Source: Pyropia haitanensis (lineage: Eukaryota; Rhodophyta; Bangiophyceae; Bangiales; Bangiaceae). From it: DNA of 64,000 bases. Positions 35,319 through 44,396 of the stretch are shown here, piece after piece. The position numbers and the translations under genes are program-made. Location of the stretch: assembly GCA_008729055.1 (NCBI GenBank), contig SDUX01000001.1, forward strand, positions 930,001 to 994,000, read 5' to 3'. Every line of letters begins with the position of its first letter. Position 1 is the stretch's first letter. The notes below the pieces were generated by a model that was given only the letters and a program-made list of their open reading frames with translations, ran no database searches and had not been told where the DNA came from.

Positions 35319-37100
35319 ATGGAGATGGTCCTCACCAGCGTGCGGGCAACGTCCCCCTCCCGCTCCCGCCGGTGGCCGCTGCGGCCGTCGCCGCACCTGC
35401 CGCCGCTGCGACCGTCGCTGACGGCGGTGCGGGCGGCGTGGGAGGCGGCGCTGCACAGCGGCCTGACCGCCGGCGGCGGCCGCCCGCGCGGTGCGGCCGC
35501 GGCGGGGGAGGGCGGCGGCGACGCTGCCGACGGCGCCGCCCGCCCGCTGGCCGCCCGCCGCGGCGCGGCGGCGTGTCCGGTGCTGGCGCCACACGCGCGG
35601 GGGCGGGGCCGCGGCGGCGGCGGCGGCGGCGGCAGCGGGGACCTGTCGATGGCGGGCCTCCCGCCGCGGCTCGGCTGGGGCATTGGCGGCGGCGGCCGCG
35701 GCGGCCGCGGGGTGGTCATTGACGCGGGCCCCGACGCGATTGGCGCGGGCGCTGACGCGGTCGCCCGCCACCGGGCGTGGTACGTGACCAACGCGCGGGG
35801 GCAGCGGCTGTTTGTGCAGCGGTGGCTGCCGCACGGGCCGCCCCGCCGGGTCCGTGGCCTCGTATACATTGTGCACGGCCTAAACGACCACTCGGGGCTG
35901 TGGGCGGGGGTGGCGGCGGGGCTCGTCGCCGCGGGCTTTGCGGTCGTCGCGCACGACTGGCACGGCCACGGGCGGTCAGAGGGGGTGCGCGGCTACGTGG
36001 ACGGGGTGGACCAGCTGGTGGGCGACGTGCACACGGTCGTGGCGGCGACGGCGGGCCAGCTGGACGCGCTGGAGGGGGGGCTGGGCGCCGTCGCCGCGGA
36101 CCGCCCGCGCCGCGGGCCGTGGGGCTGGCTGACCACCCCTTGGGGCGTCCGCGGCGCTGCGGTAGCCGCCGGCGGTGCGGCTGGGCCCTGTGCCACGCCG
36201 CGCGGCCACCGCGGCAGCGGCCCGCCGCTGTCGCCCCGGCCGCTGCCAAAGTTCCTCCTCGGCCACAGCCTCGGCGGCGCCGTAGCTGTTCACGCATCGC
36301 ACCGCGGTGGCGGCGGCGGCGGCGTCGGTGGCGGCTGCAGCGGCGGCGGTGTTGGCGGCGGGGGTGTGCCTCTGGCCGGGTCCGCCCCCCCCCGGGGTGG
36401 CGCCGGTGTCCCCGACTGGGCGGGCGTCCTCTTGACCGCCCCCGCGGTGGCGGTGCACACCAAGCCGTGGCTCCGCGCGGCCGCGCCGCTGCTGGCCACC
36501 TTTGCGCCACTGGCGCCGGTGCAAAAGCTCAAGTGGCGGCCGCCGCCACGGGACGGGGACGCGCCGCCGCGGTCGTCGTCGGCGACGCCAGCGGCACCAG
36601 CCACGGTGGTGGCGTCTGCCGCGCCGGGCGGGGGCGGCCGCCGCGCCGCGCCACACCCACTGGTGGCCCCGTTTCTGGGCCGCCCCGCCCCTAGGGCGGC
36701 CGCGGCGGCGGCGGACACAGCCACCGCCGCCGCCGCCGCCGTCACCCCGGCCGGGTCGTCGCCCCCCTCGTCCCCCGTGCCGCGGCGTCCCCTCCGCGCC
36801 CGCTTCCCCCGCCTGCAGCTGCGCCTGCCGGTCAAGGCGCGCACCGGCTACGCCATCCTCCGCTCGTGTGACGCGCTGATGGAGGGGGCGGCCACCTACA
36901 CGGCGCCGGTGTGGATTGGCCACGCTGCCCCCGACCCGGTGACCCGCGTGGCGGGCTCGCGCGCGTTTGCCGCGGCGGTCGGCTCCAAGGACGTGACCCT
37001 CTCCGTGTACCCAACGGGGGGGCATGACCTGGTCACGGGCGCGGGGGGACAACAGGTGCTGGCGGATATGGTTTCGTGGATGCAGCAGCGGGGGGCGTAG
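35319..37100 (+). CDS. alpha/beta hydrolase, monoacylglycerol-lipase-like (Hydrolase_4)
   Basis: Intronless, 593 residues, start in the ideal context gccgccATGG. The fold begins near residue 150 with AWYVTNARGQRLFVQRWLP and GLVYIVHGLNDHSGLWAGVA (oxyanion region HGLNDHSG), then VVAHDWHGHGRSEG. The nucleophile is Ser in FLLGHSLGGAVAV; the acid is probably Asp in IGHAAPDPVTRVAGS; the catalytic His lies in PTGGHDLVTG near the C-terminus. This arrangement is that of monoacylglycerol lipases, lysophospholipases and plant caffeoylshikimate esterase-like enzymes, which hydrolyse lipid or phenolic esters. The ~145-residue Arg/Ser/Gly-rich N-terminal part may include a targeting peptide. Gly and Ala/Pro-rich inserts interrupt the domain after the nucleophile and before LPVKARTGYAIL, making it about twice the usual size. 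Confidence 0.88.
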   Translation: MEMVLTSVRATSPSRSRRWPLRPSPHLPPLRPSLTAVRAAWEAALHSGLTAGGGRPRGAAAAGEGGGDAADGAARPLAARRGAAACPVLAPHARGRGRGGGGGGGSGDLSMAGLPPRLGWGIGGGGRGGRGVVIDAGPDAIGAGADAVARHRAWYVTNARGQRLFVQRWLPHGPPRRVRGLVYIVHGLNDHSGLWAGVAAGLVAAGFAVVAHDWHGHGRSEGVRGYVDGVDQLVGDVHTVVAATAGQLDALEGGLGAVAADRPRRGPWGWLTTPWGVRGAAVAAGGAAGPCATPRGHRGSGPPLSPRPLPKFLLGHSLGGAVAVHASHRGGGGGGVGGGCSGGGVGGGGVPLAGSAPPRGGAGVPDWAGVLLTAPAVAVHTKPWLRAAAPLLATFAPLAPVQKLKWRPPPRDGDAPPRSSSATPAAPATVVASAAPGGGGRRAAPHPLVAPFLGRPAPRAAAAAADTATAAAAAVTPAGSSPPSSPVPRRPLRARFPRLQLRLPVKARTGYAILRSCDALMEGAATYTAPVWIGHAAPDPVTRVAGSRAFAAAVGSKDVTLSVYPTGGHDLVTGAGGQQVLADMVSWMQQRGA

Positions 37101-37383
37101 GGGCGTTCGGGACGGGAGCGACGCCACGTAGAGGGCTGGTGGGGTTGTCGGGCGTGTCGAACAGCCCATGTACAGTACATATATGGTCCGCTGGTAGGGC
37201 GCGGGTACGTTAGGGGTAGAGACTGCCGTCCTGCTGGGTTCGAGCCGTAAGTGTCACTACAGTAACAACAGGTTTAGAAAATGAAAGCGTACTGTGTTGG
37301 CGCACATGCTACCGTCGCCAGAGGATCGAACACACAGGGACCTTGTCATCAAGAAAAACCGTGACAACAGGACTACACACTCG

Positions 37384-39800
37384 TCAAGGGCCGTCACCAT
37401 CGCCCCCCCCACCATTCGGAAGCGGTATTGGGATAAGCAGCCGCTCCCGCCGCCCACCACCGCCATTACCACCACCGCCGCCGCCCCCGCCGCCCCCCCC
37501 GGGGAACGGTGACGGCCGGCCGTCTCCGGATGCAACCGCCGAAAGGTCCCCCGTCTTGATCGCAATCTTCATCGCCTTATCCCCTCCGCGCAGCACCGTC
37601 ACGTCGACCACCTGGCCGACCTTGGTCGACTCCACGTACGCCAGCACGTCCTTGGCCGAACGAACGGACGCCCCGTCAATCGACTGGATGACGTCAAAGC
37701 GGCGGATGCCAGCAGTCGCGGCCGGGCTCTTTGGCACCACCCGCACCACTACAGCGCCATCGACCTCGGGGATGACAGACGGCGAGTTGGGGTCTTCGTT
37801 GTTGAGCTTCGCAAATTCGGGCGTCAGTGTTGTCATCTGGATGCCAACGTAGGCGTGTTGGATTTTCTGGCCCGCCGCCAGCGCCGCCGAGATGCTTGCC
37901 GCCCTGTCAATGGGAATCGCAAAGCCAATCCCCTCTGCGTTGGCCCGGATGGCCGTGTTGATGCCGACAACCTCGCCAAACTCATTAACCAGCGGGCCAC
38001 CCGACTGCAGTGGACAAAAGAACACACACAAGGTGGGTGAGCGGAAGCGTTCATACAGCAGCAGAGGACAACACACAAAGGGCAAAGCCTAACTGTCAGT
38101 ACGACCGCTCCAGCGCACGCAAAGTGCCGAGCCAGCACACCAGAACTCCCACAAAAAAGCGTGGACGCCTGCGCAGGCTTACGCCAGCGCTAACGCCACA
38201 GGCCAACGCCACAGGCCAACGCCGCAAGCGTGTGACAGAGCAAATTATACCGAACAACGTACATTGCCAGGCTGCGCTCCCAGGTAGTGACGACCAACAA
38301 CATACGTAGACAGTGTCAGAAGCACAACCAAAGTACTGAAGTACACGTTGGGAGCGGCGTTTGACGGGTTAGTCCACAGCACCTCAGCAATCACCCGCAA
38401 TGGAAACAGCACAGCACACGCAGACCACGTGACGCAAGATACAAGCTCGCGCAGGCACATACGTTGATCGCTGCATCCGTCTGGATAAAGTTGAGCCGCT
38501 TCTCTGGGATCCCAATCTCCGCCGACGACCGGTTGAGCGACGACACAATCCCGAGTGTGACCGTGTTGTCCAGCCCCACTGGGTTGCCCACAGCGATGAC
38601 CCAGTCGCCCACCTGCAGGTCAGATGAGATGCCTAGAGGCGCGACGGGCAGGTTCTTGCCCTTGTTGTCAATCTTCAGCACCGCCAAGTCCAGCAAGTCG
38701 TCCGTGCCCTTGACGGTGGCCGTGTACGAGCGCCCGTCTGTCAGAGTGACAGTGACTTTGTGCGCGCCCTTTACAACGTGCGCGTTGGTGATGAGGAGGC
38801 CTTCGGCCGAGACAATAAAGCCGCTCCCTTGCCCGCGCTGCAGCAGCGGTGGCTCCCGCGCGTTCTTCCGGAGCTCGTGCTCGAAAAACTTCTTAAAGAC
38901 TGGGTCCTCAAGGAGGGGAAGAAGGCCCTCGTTGGCCTCCACCGTGTGCTCCGTGTCGATACGCACGACAGCGGGACCGACCGTCTGGACGGCAGCTGTG
39001 ACAAAGGATGCTGAGGTGCGCGGCACCCGCTCCGCCGGGGCGACCGCACCAGGGATGCCGACCGGCTTACGGGGCAACAGCTCCCCACCCGGAACGCCCT
39101 CTTGGCTAAAGCCCACGCCGCCAGGCTGGAGCTTCTCAAACAGCTGAGGGCAAGGAGCGGCAGCAAAAATTGAGCGCGGCAAGCACAAGAAAAAGCGTCA
39201 CCCGGGCCAGGAACCACAGCCACAGAACACAGGACCAATCATGTCAGCGCTGCACGACACGCAGATGAAAGAGACCGAGGCGCACCCCGCCGAGCACGTT
39301 GGTTGCGGCCATCTCACACAAACATGCAAGCAAGCTCATACAGTCACGCCTTGTTCAGAATCTCCCCTCCTCACCCGAGACCGACGCAGGTTTGCCCCCC
39401 CATATCCCCCTACCGCACGCGGCGCCGCACGTACCCCCTTGCGTTGTGCGCCCTTGACCATCACCACCGGCACCCCCGCCGCCCGCTTGGCCGCCTCCGC
39501 ATCCGCCTGGGCCACCGCCTCCCCCCCACTCCCAGCGGGGCTGGGGGGCCCACCCCCGCGGCGCAGCGGCGATGGGAGCACCAGGCCCAACAGCAACGCC
39601 GCCGCCGCCGCCGCCGCAGCAGGCACACGGCCACCCTCCTGGCGGACCTCCCCGTCCCCGCTCGCCGACGCGGTGGGCGCTCCTCGCCGGCGCGGCGACA
39701 CCGTCGACGCCGATGCAGGCGACGTTGGGTGCACGGCCGCCCGCCGGCCGCACGGCATCGCCAGTGGGGACAGGGGCAAGAAGCCGGGCGGGGTAGCCAT
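37384..39800 (-). CDS. DEG1: DEG/HtrA serine protease with PDZ domain, thylakoid lumen, four exons including a 9-nt microexon
   Basis: Exons 39800-39435, 39143-38463, 38271-38263 and 38004-37384 all join in phase 0, giving 558 residues. DEG proteases degrade damaged lumenal and photosystem proteins. The N-terminus MATPPGFLPLSPLAM is a Phe-containing transit peptide, followed by a hydrophobic stretch ([19 protein letters not shown]) compatible with thylakoid transfer. Trypsin-fold residues: His in LLITNAHVVKGAHK, Asp in DDLLDLAVLKI, and Ser in the motif TDAAINPGNSGGPL, assembled from exon 2 (TDAAIN), the 9-nt exon (PGN) and exon 4 (SGGPL). Then GIGFAIPIDRA and a PDZ domain (AYVGIQMTTLTPEF to VLRGGDKAM). 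The tail is Gly-rich. Donors are GTACGT, GTATGT and GTACGT. DEG1 is the best plant match, but DEG5/8 cannot be excluded, although they lack PDZ. Divergent from the aldose epimerase gene. Confidence 0.94.
38263..38271 (-). other. 9-nt microexon encoding Pro-Gly-Asn of the DEG active site
   Basis: Read on the reverse strand, GCGCAG|CCTGGCAAT|GTACGT gives an acceptor, nine bases encoding PGN, and the preferred donor of this genome. Both flanking introns (38462-38272 and 38262-38005) are phase 0. Without it the spliced protein would read TDAAINSGGPL and lack the oxyanion-hole residues before the catalytic serine. Confidence 0.9.
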
Positions 39801-40484
39801 GGCGAGGGGGAAAAAACCACGCCGAGGAGGGCGGACCGCGCAAGGCGAAGCAGCAGCGAGAAAAGACAGACACCGACCAGAGGGGGACGGCGCGTCGCTA
39901 TGGAACAGATGCAACGGCCGCCGCAACAAAACTGGCAGCACGTACGTGCAGGGGGATCCACGCCAGAAAGTGATCACGCGCCAGCCACACCGGGCTGCGC
40001 ATCGGCACGGTCGCGTCCCGCCCTGTGGAAGGGCCAGGCGTTCCCGGAGCGGGTTGCGACGACCACGACGAGGCCGGGAGAGCGTGTTATACAGCGGGGT
40101 TCCTGCCAAATCGGGCCACCGCTTGTGGTGCGCGCAAGACATGCCTCAACGTCCTCGCGGCGGGGAGCCTCCGTGGCCATGCAGCGCTCTCCCCGCAAGG
40201 ACGGTGGTCAACGTCATCGCACGGACGATCGATCGAGAAACACATGGAAGCCCAGCTCTTGACAAGTCTTTTGTAAGTATGATGTGACTAGTGTATTTGT
40301 CATCACCAGAATTCGATGCTCGGCTCAACGTGGCATCGGTGAGGAGAGGATCCCCCCTTGCTGGCTGTCACCCAGCTCCCCGCTCCAGTTTCGGTCGTGC
40401 CGACGTACGAGCTCGGTAGCCACTCCTCCCACCCTCCCCCCTCCAGGCCCTCTACTCAGTCTCGGATTTGTCTGCGCTGAGACC
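39801..40484. promoter_or_regulatory. divergent intergenic region of DEG and aldose 1-epimerase
   Basis: A 684-bp gap that must contain both upstream regions. The DEG reverse frame remains open but has no better start than 39800. The segment around 40230-40330 is AT-richer. No discrete motif is assigned. Confidence 0.4.
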
Positions 40485-41792
40485 ATGGGGACGACGGCGC
40501 CTGCGGGCGCCCCCCCGTTGGAGACACCGCCCCCTTCCTCGCCGGCGGCTTCGGCCAGTCAGGCTGCCAGCGACGCCTTGGACGAATGCATCACCACCAG
40601 TGGCCGAATTGTGGCCGGCTCATCCGGCGGCGCGGCCGTGCGACGCCTGGTGTGGGGCGTCCACCCTACCTCTGGTGACCGAATCGACGTGCTGCAGCTG
40701 ACCTCCCCCCGCGGCGGCACCGCCACGGTCACCACCGCGGGCGCGCGCCTCCTCTACCTCCGCGAGCCGGGCAGCGGCGTCAACGTGACGCTCACCCCCC
40801 CGTCGCTGGCGGCGGTTGCGGCTGATGGCCACTACCTGGGCGCCCTCGTCGGCCGCACCGCCAACCGCGTCCGCGGGGCGGCGGTGCGGGTTGGCGACGT
40901 GGACCACCCGCTCGACGCAAACGACGGGGGCGCCAGCCTCCACGGCGGCCGCGTCGGCTTTAGTCGCCGCCTCTGGACGGTCGGCACCGCGGACGTGGGT
41001 GTCTGCGGCGACGGTGGCCACGCGGCGGCCGCGTGGGTGACGCTCCGCCGCCACAGCGGCGACGGGGAGGGCGGCCACCCGGGCGGCGTGTCCGTGGCGG
41101 TCACCTACACGCTCGGGCCGGGCGGCCTGCGCGTGGCCGCCGCCGTGGTGAACGACGGCGGCGCGGGGCCGGCGGTGGTCAACCTCACCCACCACGCGTA
41201 CTGGGTGCTCGCCGCGGGCGCGGCCGCGCCCGTCAGCGTCCTCGACGACATCCGGCTGGCGTCGCCGTGCGGCCGGCGCGTCCTCACTGACGACGCGTGC
41301 GTCGCGACGGGCGAGCTGGGCGACCCGCCGGCGGGGCTGAACCTGACCGGCGCCGCGCCGTTGGGCGTGGCCGCCGACTGCTTCTTGGTCGGCCCTCCAC
41401 CGCCTGCCGGAGGGGGGGCGTCTGATGACGTCCAGCCGGCTGGGCCTGGCGTGCCCGGCCACACCCGCGGCAGGGGCGACGCCGCCGCCGCCACCGCCGC
41501 CGCCCCTGTGGCCGCCTCTGCCGACGCTGACAGCGGCGGCTTGCGCTTGCTGGCCTCCCTGACCAGCGCCGCGACCGGCCGGCGGCTGCGGGTGTGGAGT
41601 GATCAGCCCGGCTTCCAGCTCTACACCGCCAACGGGTTTGACATGGCCGTCGACGGGTACGAGCGCCACGGGGCGGTGTGTGTCGAGGCGAGCGCGGTGC
41701 TGGGCACGGAGGAGACCACGTGCCTGTTGCGGGAGGGGGAGCGGCGCGTCCAGACGACCGTGTACGAGGTCCTGCCTCCGGGTGGGGGGTGA
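40485..41792 (+). CDS. GALM: aldose 1-epimerase (galactose mutarotase) family
   Basis: Intronless, 435 residues, start gaccATGG; the frame extends upstream to 40284 only with a GTG. Mutarotases interconvert alpha and beta anomers of hexoses, feeding galactose and related sugars into metabolism. Motifs: LGALVGRTANRVRGAAV near residue 125, LDANDGGASLHGGRVGFSRR (substrate-binding loop with NxxxxHGG), the catalytic His in PAVVNLTHHAYWVL, and GFQLYTANGF and VCVEASAVLGTE near the C-terminus, where the Glu is the expected base. An Ala/Gly-rich insert (about residues 305-345) enlarges it relative to the usual ~340. No targeting peptide is obvious; Ser/Pro-rich residues 1-35 could be a weak one. Confidence 0.92.
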   Translation: MGTTAPAGAPPLETPPPSSPAASASQAASDALDECITTSGRIVAGSSGGAAVRRLVWGVHPTSGDRIDVLQLTSPRGGTATVTTAGARLLYLREPGSGVNVTLTPPSLAAVAADGHYLGALVGRTANRVRGAAVRVGDVDHPLDANDGGASLHGGRVGFSRRLWTVGTADVGVCGDGGHAAAAWVTLRRHSGDGEGGHPGGVSVAVTYTLGPGGLRVAAAVVNDGGAGPAVVNLTHHAYWVLAAGAAAPVSVLDDIRLASPCGRRVLTDDACVATGELGDPPAGLNLTGAAPLGVAADCFLVGPPPPAGGGASDDVQPAGPGVPGHTRGRGDAAAATAAAPVAASADADSGGLRLLASLTSAATGRRLRVWSDQPGFQLYTANGFDMAVDGYERHGAVCVEASAVLGTEETTCLLREGERRVQTTVYEVLPPGGG

Positions 41793-42226
41793 GCGCGGGG
41801 GCGGCCATCTGAAAACTCCAGAGACAATCGTGCGGGTCAATCCTCCGGTCTTGGACACGAAATGGGCCATCGATCGTCGCAGTGAATAGTGGGCTCATAA
41901 TTTCAGGTCCCTTCCCGACGAACAGTGCCACAATCAGGTGCGCTCCCGCAACGGCCAGCGGGCGACGGCGAACCGCGATCCTTGGGAGCGGTTCGCATGT
42001 GTGGCGTGGTCGCGACATCCATCTGCGAGTGCGCGTCCTTGACACGGGCCAAAAGGCCGCGTCCTCAACACCCAGACGTAGGGGAACGTTGTCGGTGCGA
42101 AGGCAACGCTGGGAGTCGACAGTCGATGGAACCTTACTAGCACCCGGGCGTGCTGCACGGCAGCACACAAAACACAGGCGTGATGGAAGGGGGCAATGTC
42201 AAAAAGAAATACAGGGTACTCGCTGT
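41793..42226. other. convergent 3' regions of the epimerase and PGLP genes
   Basis: A 434-bp gap between two facing stop codons, with normal base composition and no ORF that I recognise. It should contain both 3' untranslated regions and polyadenylation sites. Confidence 0.5.
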
Positions 42227-43342
42227 TCAAGCCATAAAGTCGGCCATCGAGTCGGCGTAGCAGTCAGGCTGCGTCGCCGCGTCGGCCGCCATGAGCTTCT
42301 CCTCCGTCGTCACGCCCGACAGCACGAGCATCGTCTGGAGCCCGTTGTTCTTGCCAAACATGATGTCCGTGTCCATCCGGTCACCGACCATGCAGATCTC
42401 CCCCGGCGCCATCCCGTACTTGTCGACAATGTAGTCAATCATGAGGGAGCTGGGCTTGCCCACCACAATCGGCTCGCGGCCGGTGCAGCCCTTGATGGCG
42501 CCGACCATGGCGCCATTCCCAGCCCACTCCTGCGCGTCGGTCAGGTGGGTGACCGCGTCCAAGTTGGTGGCGATGAACAGGCAACCCGGGTTCTCATTGA
42601 TGCACAGCTGCGCGTACTGCATCTTGTAGTAGTTGACGTGGCGGTCAAAGCCAACGACGACGGCGCCCACGTCCGCGTCGTGAGGCATGGCCGACCCGGG
42701 CGACATGTCCGCCTCCTTGCCCTTATCCGCGGGCCCGCCCACAAACGGCACGCCAATCAGCTCGAGCTCCTTTTGGATGCCCTCCTCCCCAATAATGTAT
42801 ACCTTCTTGCCCGTCGCCGCAAACTTGGTCTGCTCCAGGTACGCCGCCGCGGCAAAGGAGGACGAGAAAATCTCTTCCGCCTCCACGTCCAGCCCCAACT
42901 TGGTAAACTTGCCGAGGTACTGCTGCCGGCTCTTGGTGCTGTTGTTGGTCACAAAAAAGACGCGCTTGCCCAGGTCCTTGCGCAGGTAGTCGAGCGTCTC
43001 CTTGACGCCGTCAATGAGCGAGTCGCCCCGCCACACCACCCCGTCACAGTCAAAGATGAACGTCTTGATGCCGGCGAGCATCGCGGCGGGGTCGGCCAGC
43101 CGGGGCGCCACGCCCGCGGCCGCCGCCGCGGGGGGGGCAGACGTCATCGCCCAGCCGCCGCCGCCGCCGCCGCTGCCGCCGCCACCGCTGTGGCCGCCGT
43201 CCGCGGCCGCCCGTCGCAGCGCGGCCGCGCCCGGCGCTGGCCACCCGAGCGGCCGGCGGGGTGCCCGCTGCGCCGCCGCGGCGGGGCGTCCGGGCAACAC
43301 CGAGCCGGCAACACGGGGCACGGCAACGCCAGTAAAGGCCAT
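42227..43342 (-). CDS. PGLP1: 2-phosphoglycolate phosphatase, plastid
   Basis: Single exon, 371 residues. PGLP hydrolyses 2-phosphoglycolate made by Rubisco oxygenation, the first step of photorespiration. HAD motifs: motif I FIFDCDGVVWRGDSLIDGV (nucleophile and acid Asp), motif II VFFVTNNSTKSRQQYLGK, motif III Lys in PIVVGKPSSLM, motif IV ICMVGDRMDTDIMFGKNNG. The cap region VGAVVVGFDRHVNYYKMQYA is the C2 cap typical of PGLP/p-nitrophenylphosphatases. The start MAFTGVAVPRVAGSVLP at 43342 is a red-algal-type transit peptide with Phe at position 3; a Gly-rich spacer follows before the HAD domain at about residue 80. Length matches plant PGLP1. Divergent from the heme oxygenase gene. Confidence 0.96.
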   Translation of the reverse strand: MAFTGVAVPRVAGSVLPGRPAAAAQRAPRRPLGWPAPGAAALRRAAADGGHSGGGGSGGGGGGWAMTSAPPAAAAAGVAPRLADPAAMLAGIKTFIFDCDGVVWRGDSLIDGVKETLDYLRKDLGKRVFFVTNNSTKSRQQYLGKFTKLGLDVEAEEIFSSSFAAAAYLEQTKFAATGKKVYIIGEEGIQKELELIGVPFVGGPADKGKEADMSPGSAMPHDADVGAVVVGFDRHVNYYKMQYAQLCINENPGCLFIATNLDAVTHLTDAQEWAGNGAMVGAIKGCTGREPIVVGKPSSLMIDYIVDKYGMAPGEICMVGDRMDTDIMFGKNNGLQTMLVLSGVTTEEKLMAADAATQPDCYADSMADFMA

Positions 43343-44363
43343 CACAGTTGTAGCGAGGGTGCCAGCGCAGAGGGAGGGGGCGGGAAGGGAGAGGGGTGGA
43401 AGGCGAGCGCGTAGGGGAGGGGCACACAAAACGTGCGGAGGGTGGGGTGGCAGCGAGCGTCCCGGTCGATGACGGGCGGATGCGTCACTACAGTGGTGAG
43501 AAAGGAGACGCGGGAAGGACAAAGACACAGGTAGCGCCCGTGGGAGGCCGCGTGCGGTGGGGGGGACCTCACCAGGAGGCTGACCGCAGACGGGACCGCT
43601 TCAGGGCCGGCCGAGGACCAGAGGCCCGGCGTCTCGTGGGGGAGCAGGACACCGGCGCCGGCGGGTGGGCCCCGTCGCCAAGGGCGGCAGCCGCACCGGC
43701 ACGTCACTCAGCAGAGCTCCGATTGCAGGCGGGACGGCCTCACACTCGGCAGAGGCGCTTGCCGATTGGCTGGCGGCGGTCCGTCACGGTAGCGTCGGTG
43801 GCCACACACGCCACCATTGGGTCGAGGATCATGAGGCGAGCCGCCGCTTGGGCAGCCATGATGACGCACGCACGTGCAGATGAAATGTGTTTGTTCTTTT
43901 CGGTGAGCACACGAAATTGGAGCCACATGCCTGTCGGCGGTGTGGTGTGCCCCGATCGACGGTGTGGTCGGAGCGGGGGTGCCGACCCGCGCCACCGCCG
44001 CGCCTCGTCACGGCGGCGCCTACAGTACCTGCTTGGCGGCTGGCGGTTCCGAGCTGGCGCGCGCCGCCTGCCCGACGCGCCCCCCCCGGCGTCGCCCGCT
44101 CCGCTCCCCGCTGCTGCCGCCCACCTGCCCGTCCCTGCTGCCGCCCTGACATCTGCTCCCCACACTCGGCCTTTGGCGCCTGGCCTGCGCCTTGTCCCGT
44201 CCTCCTCCCACTCCTCCCCCCCACAGTTGCAGCACGCTCGAGGGACCGTTCCTCTCCCGCCCACCCCCTTCTCTCAGACTCTCCCCGCCCCCCCCCCGCC
44301 CAGCCTGTCTTCTCGCCCCGCCGCGACCTCCCCTCCCTCTCTTCTTCCAGCCGCCAGCACACC
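43343..44363. promoter_or_regulatory. divergent intergenic region between PGLP and heme oxygenase
   Basis: About 1 kb that must hold both promoters. The right half (44050-44360) is strongly C/T-rich on the forward strand, like other leaders here. Long reverse frames run through it but are Arg/Gly-rich and unconvincing. Confidence 0.4.
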
Positions 44364-44396
44364 ATGGCGCCCGCCACGGACGACCCCCCCCCCTGA
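44364..44396 (+). promoter_or_regulatory. 10-codon upstream ORF overlapping the heme oxygenase start (TGATG), or a homopolymer frame break
   Basis: An ATG in ideal context (cacaccATGG) opens MAPATDDPPP and stops at TGA 44394-44396, overlapping the ATG at 44396. It ends in a run of ten C. One extra C would fuse it in frame to the heme oxygenase, so it may instead be the true N-terminus. Confidence 0.6.

Noticed and set aside
37190..37250. TTCGAGCC resembling a tRNA T-loop
   Set aside because: Flanking bases do not form a T-stem or acceptor stem.
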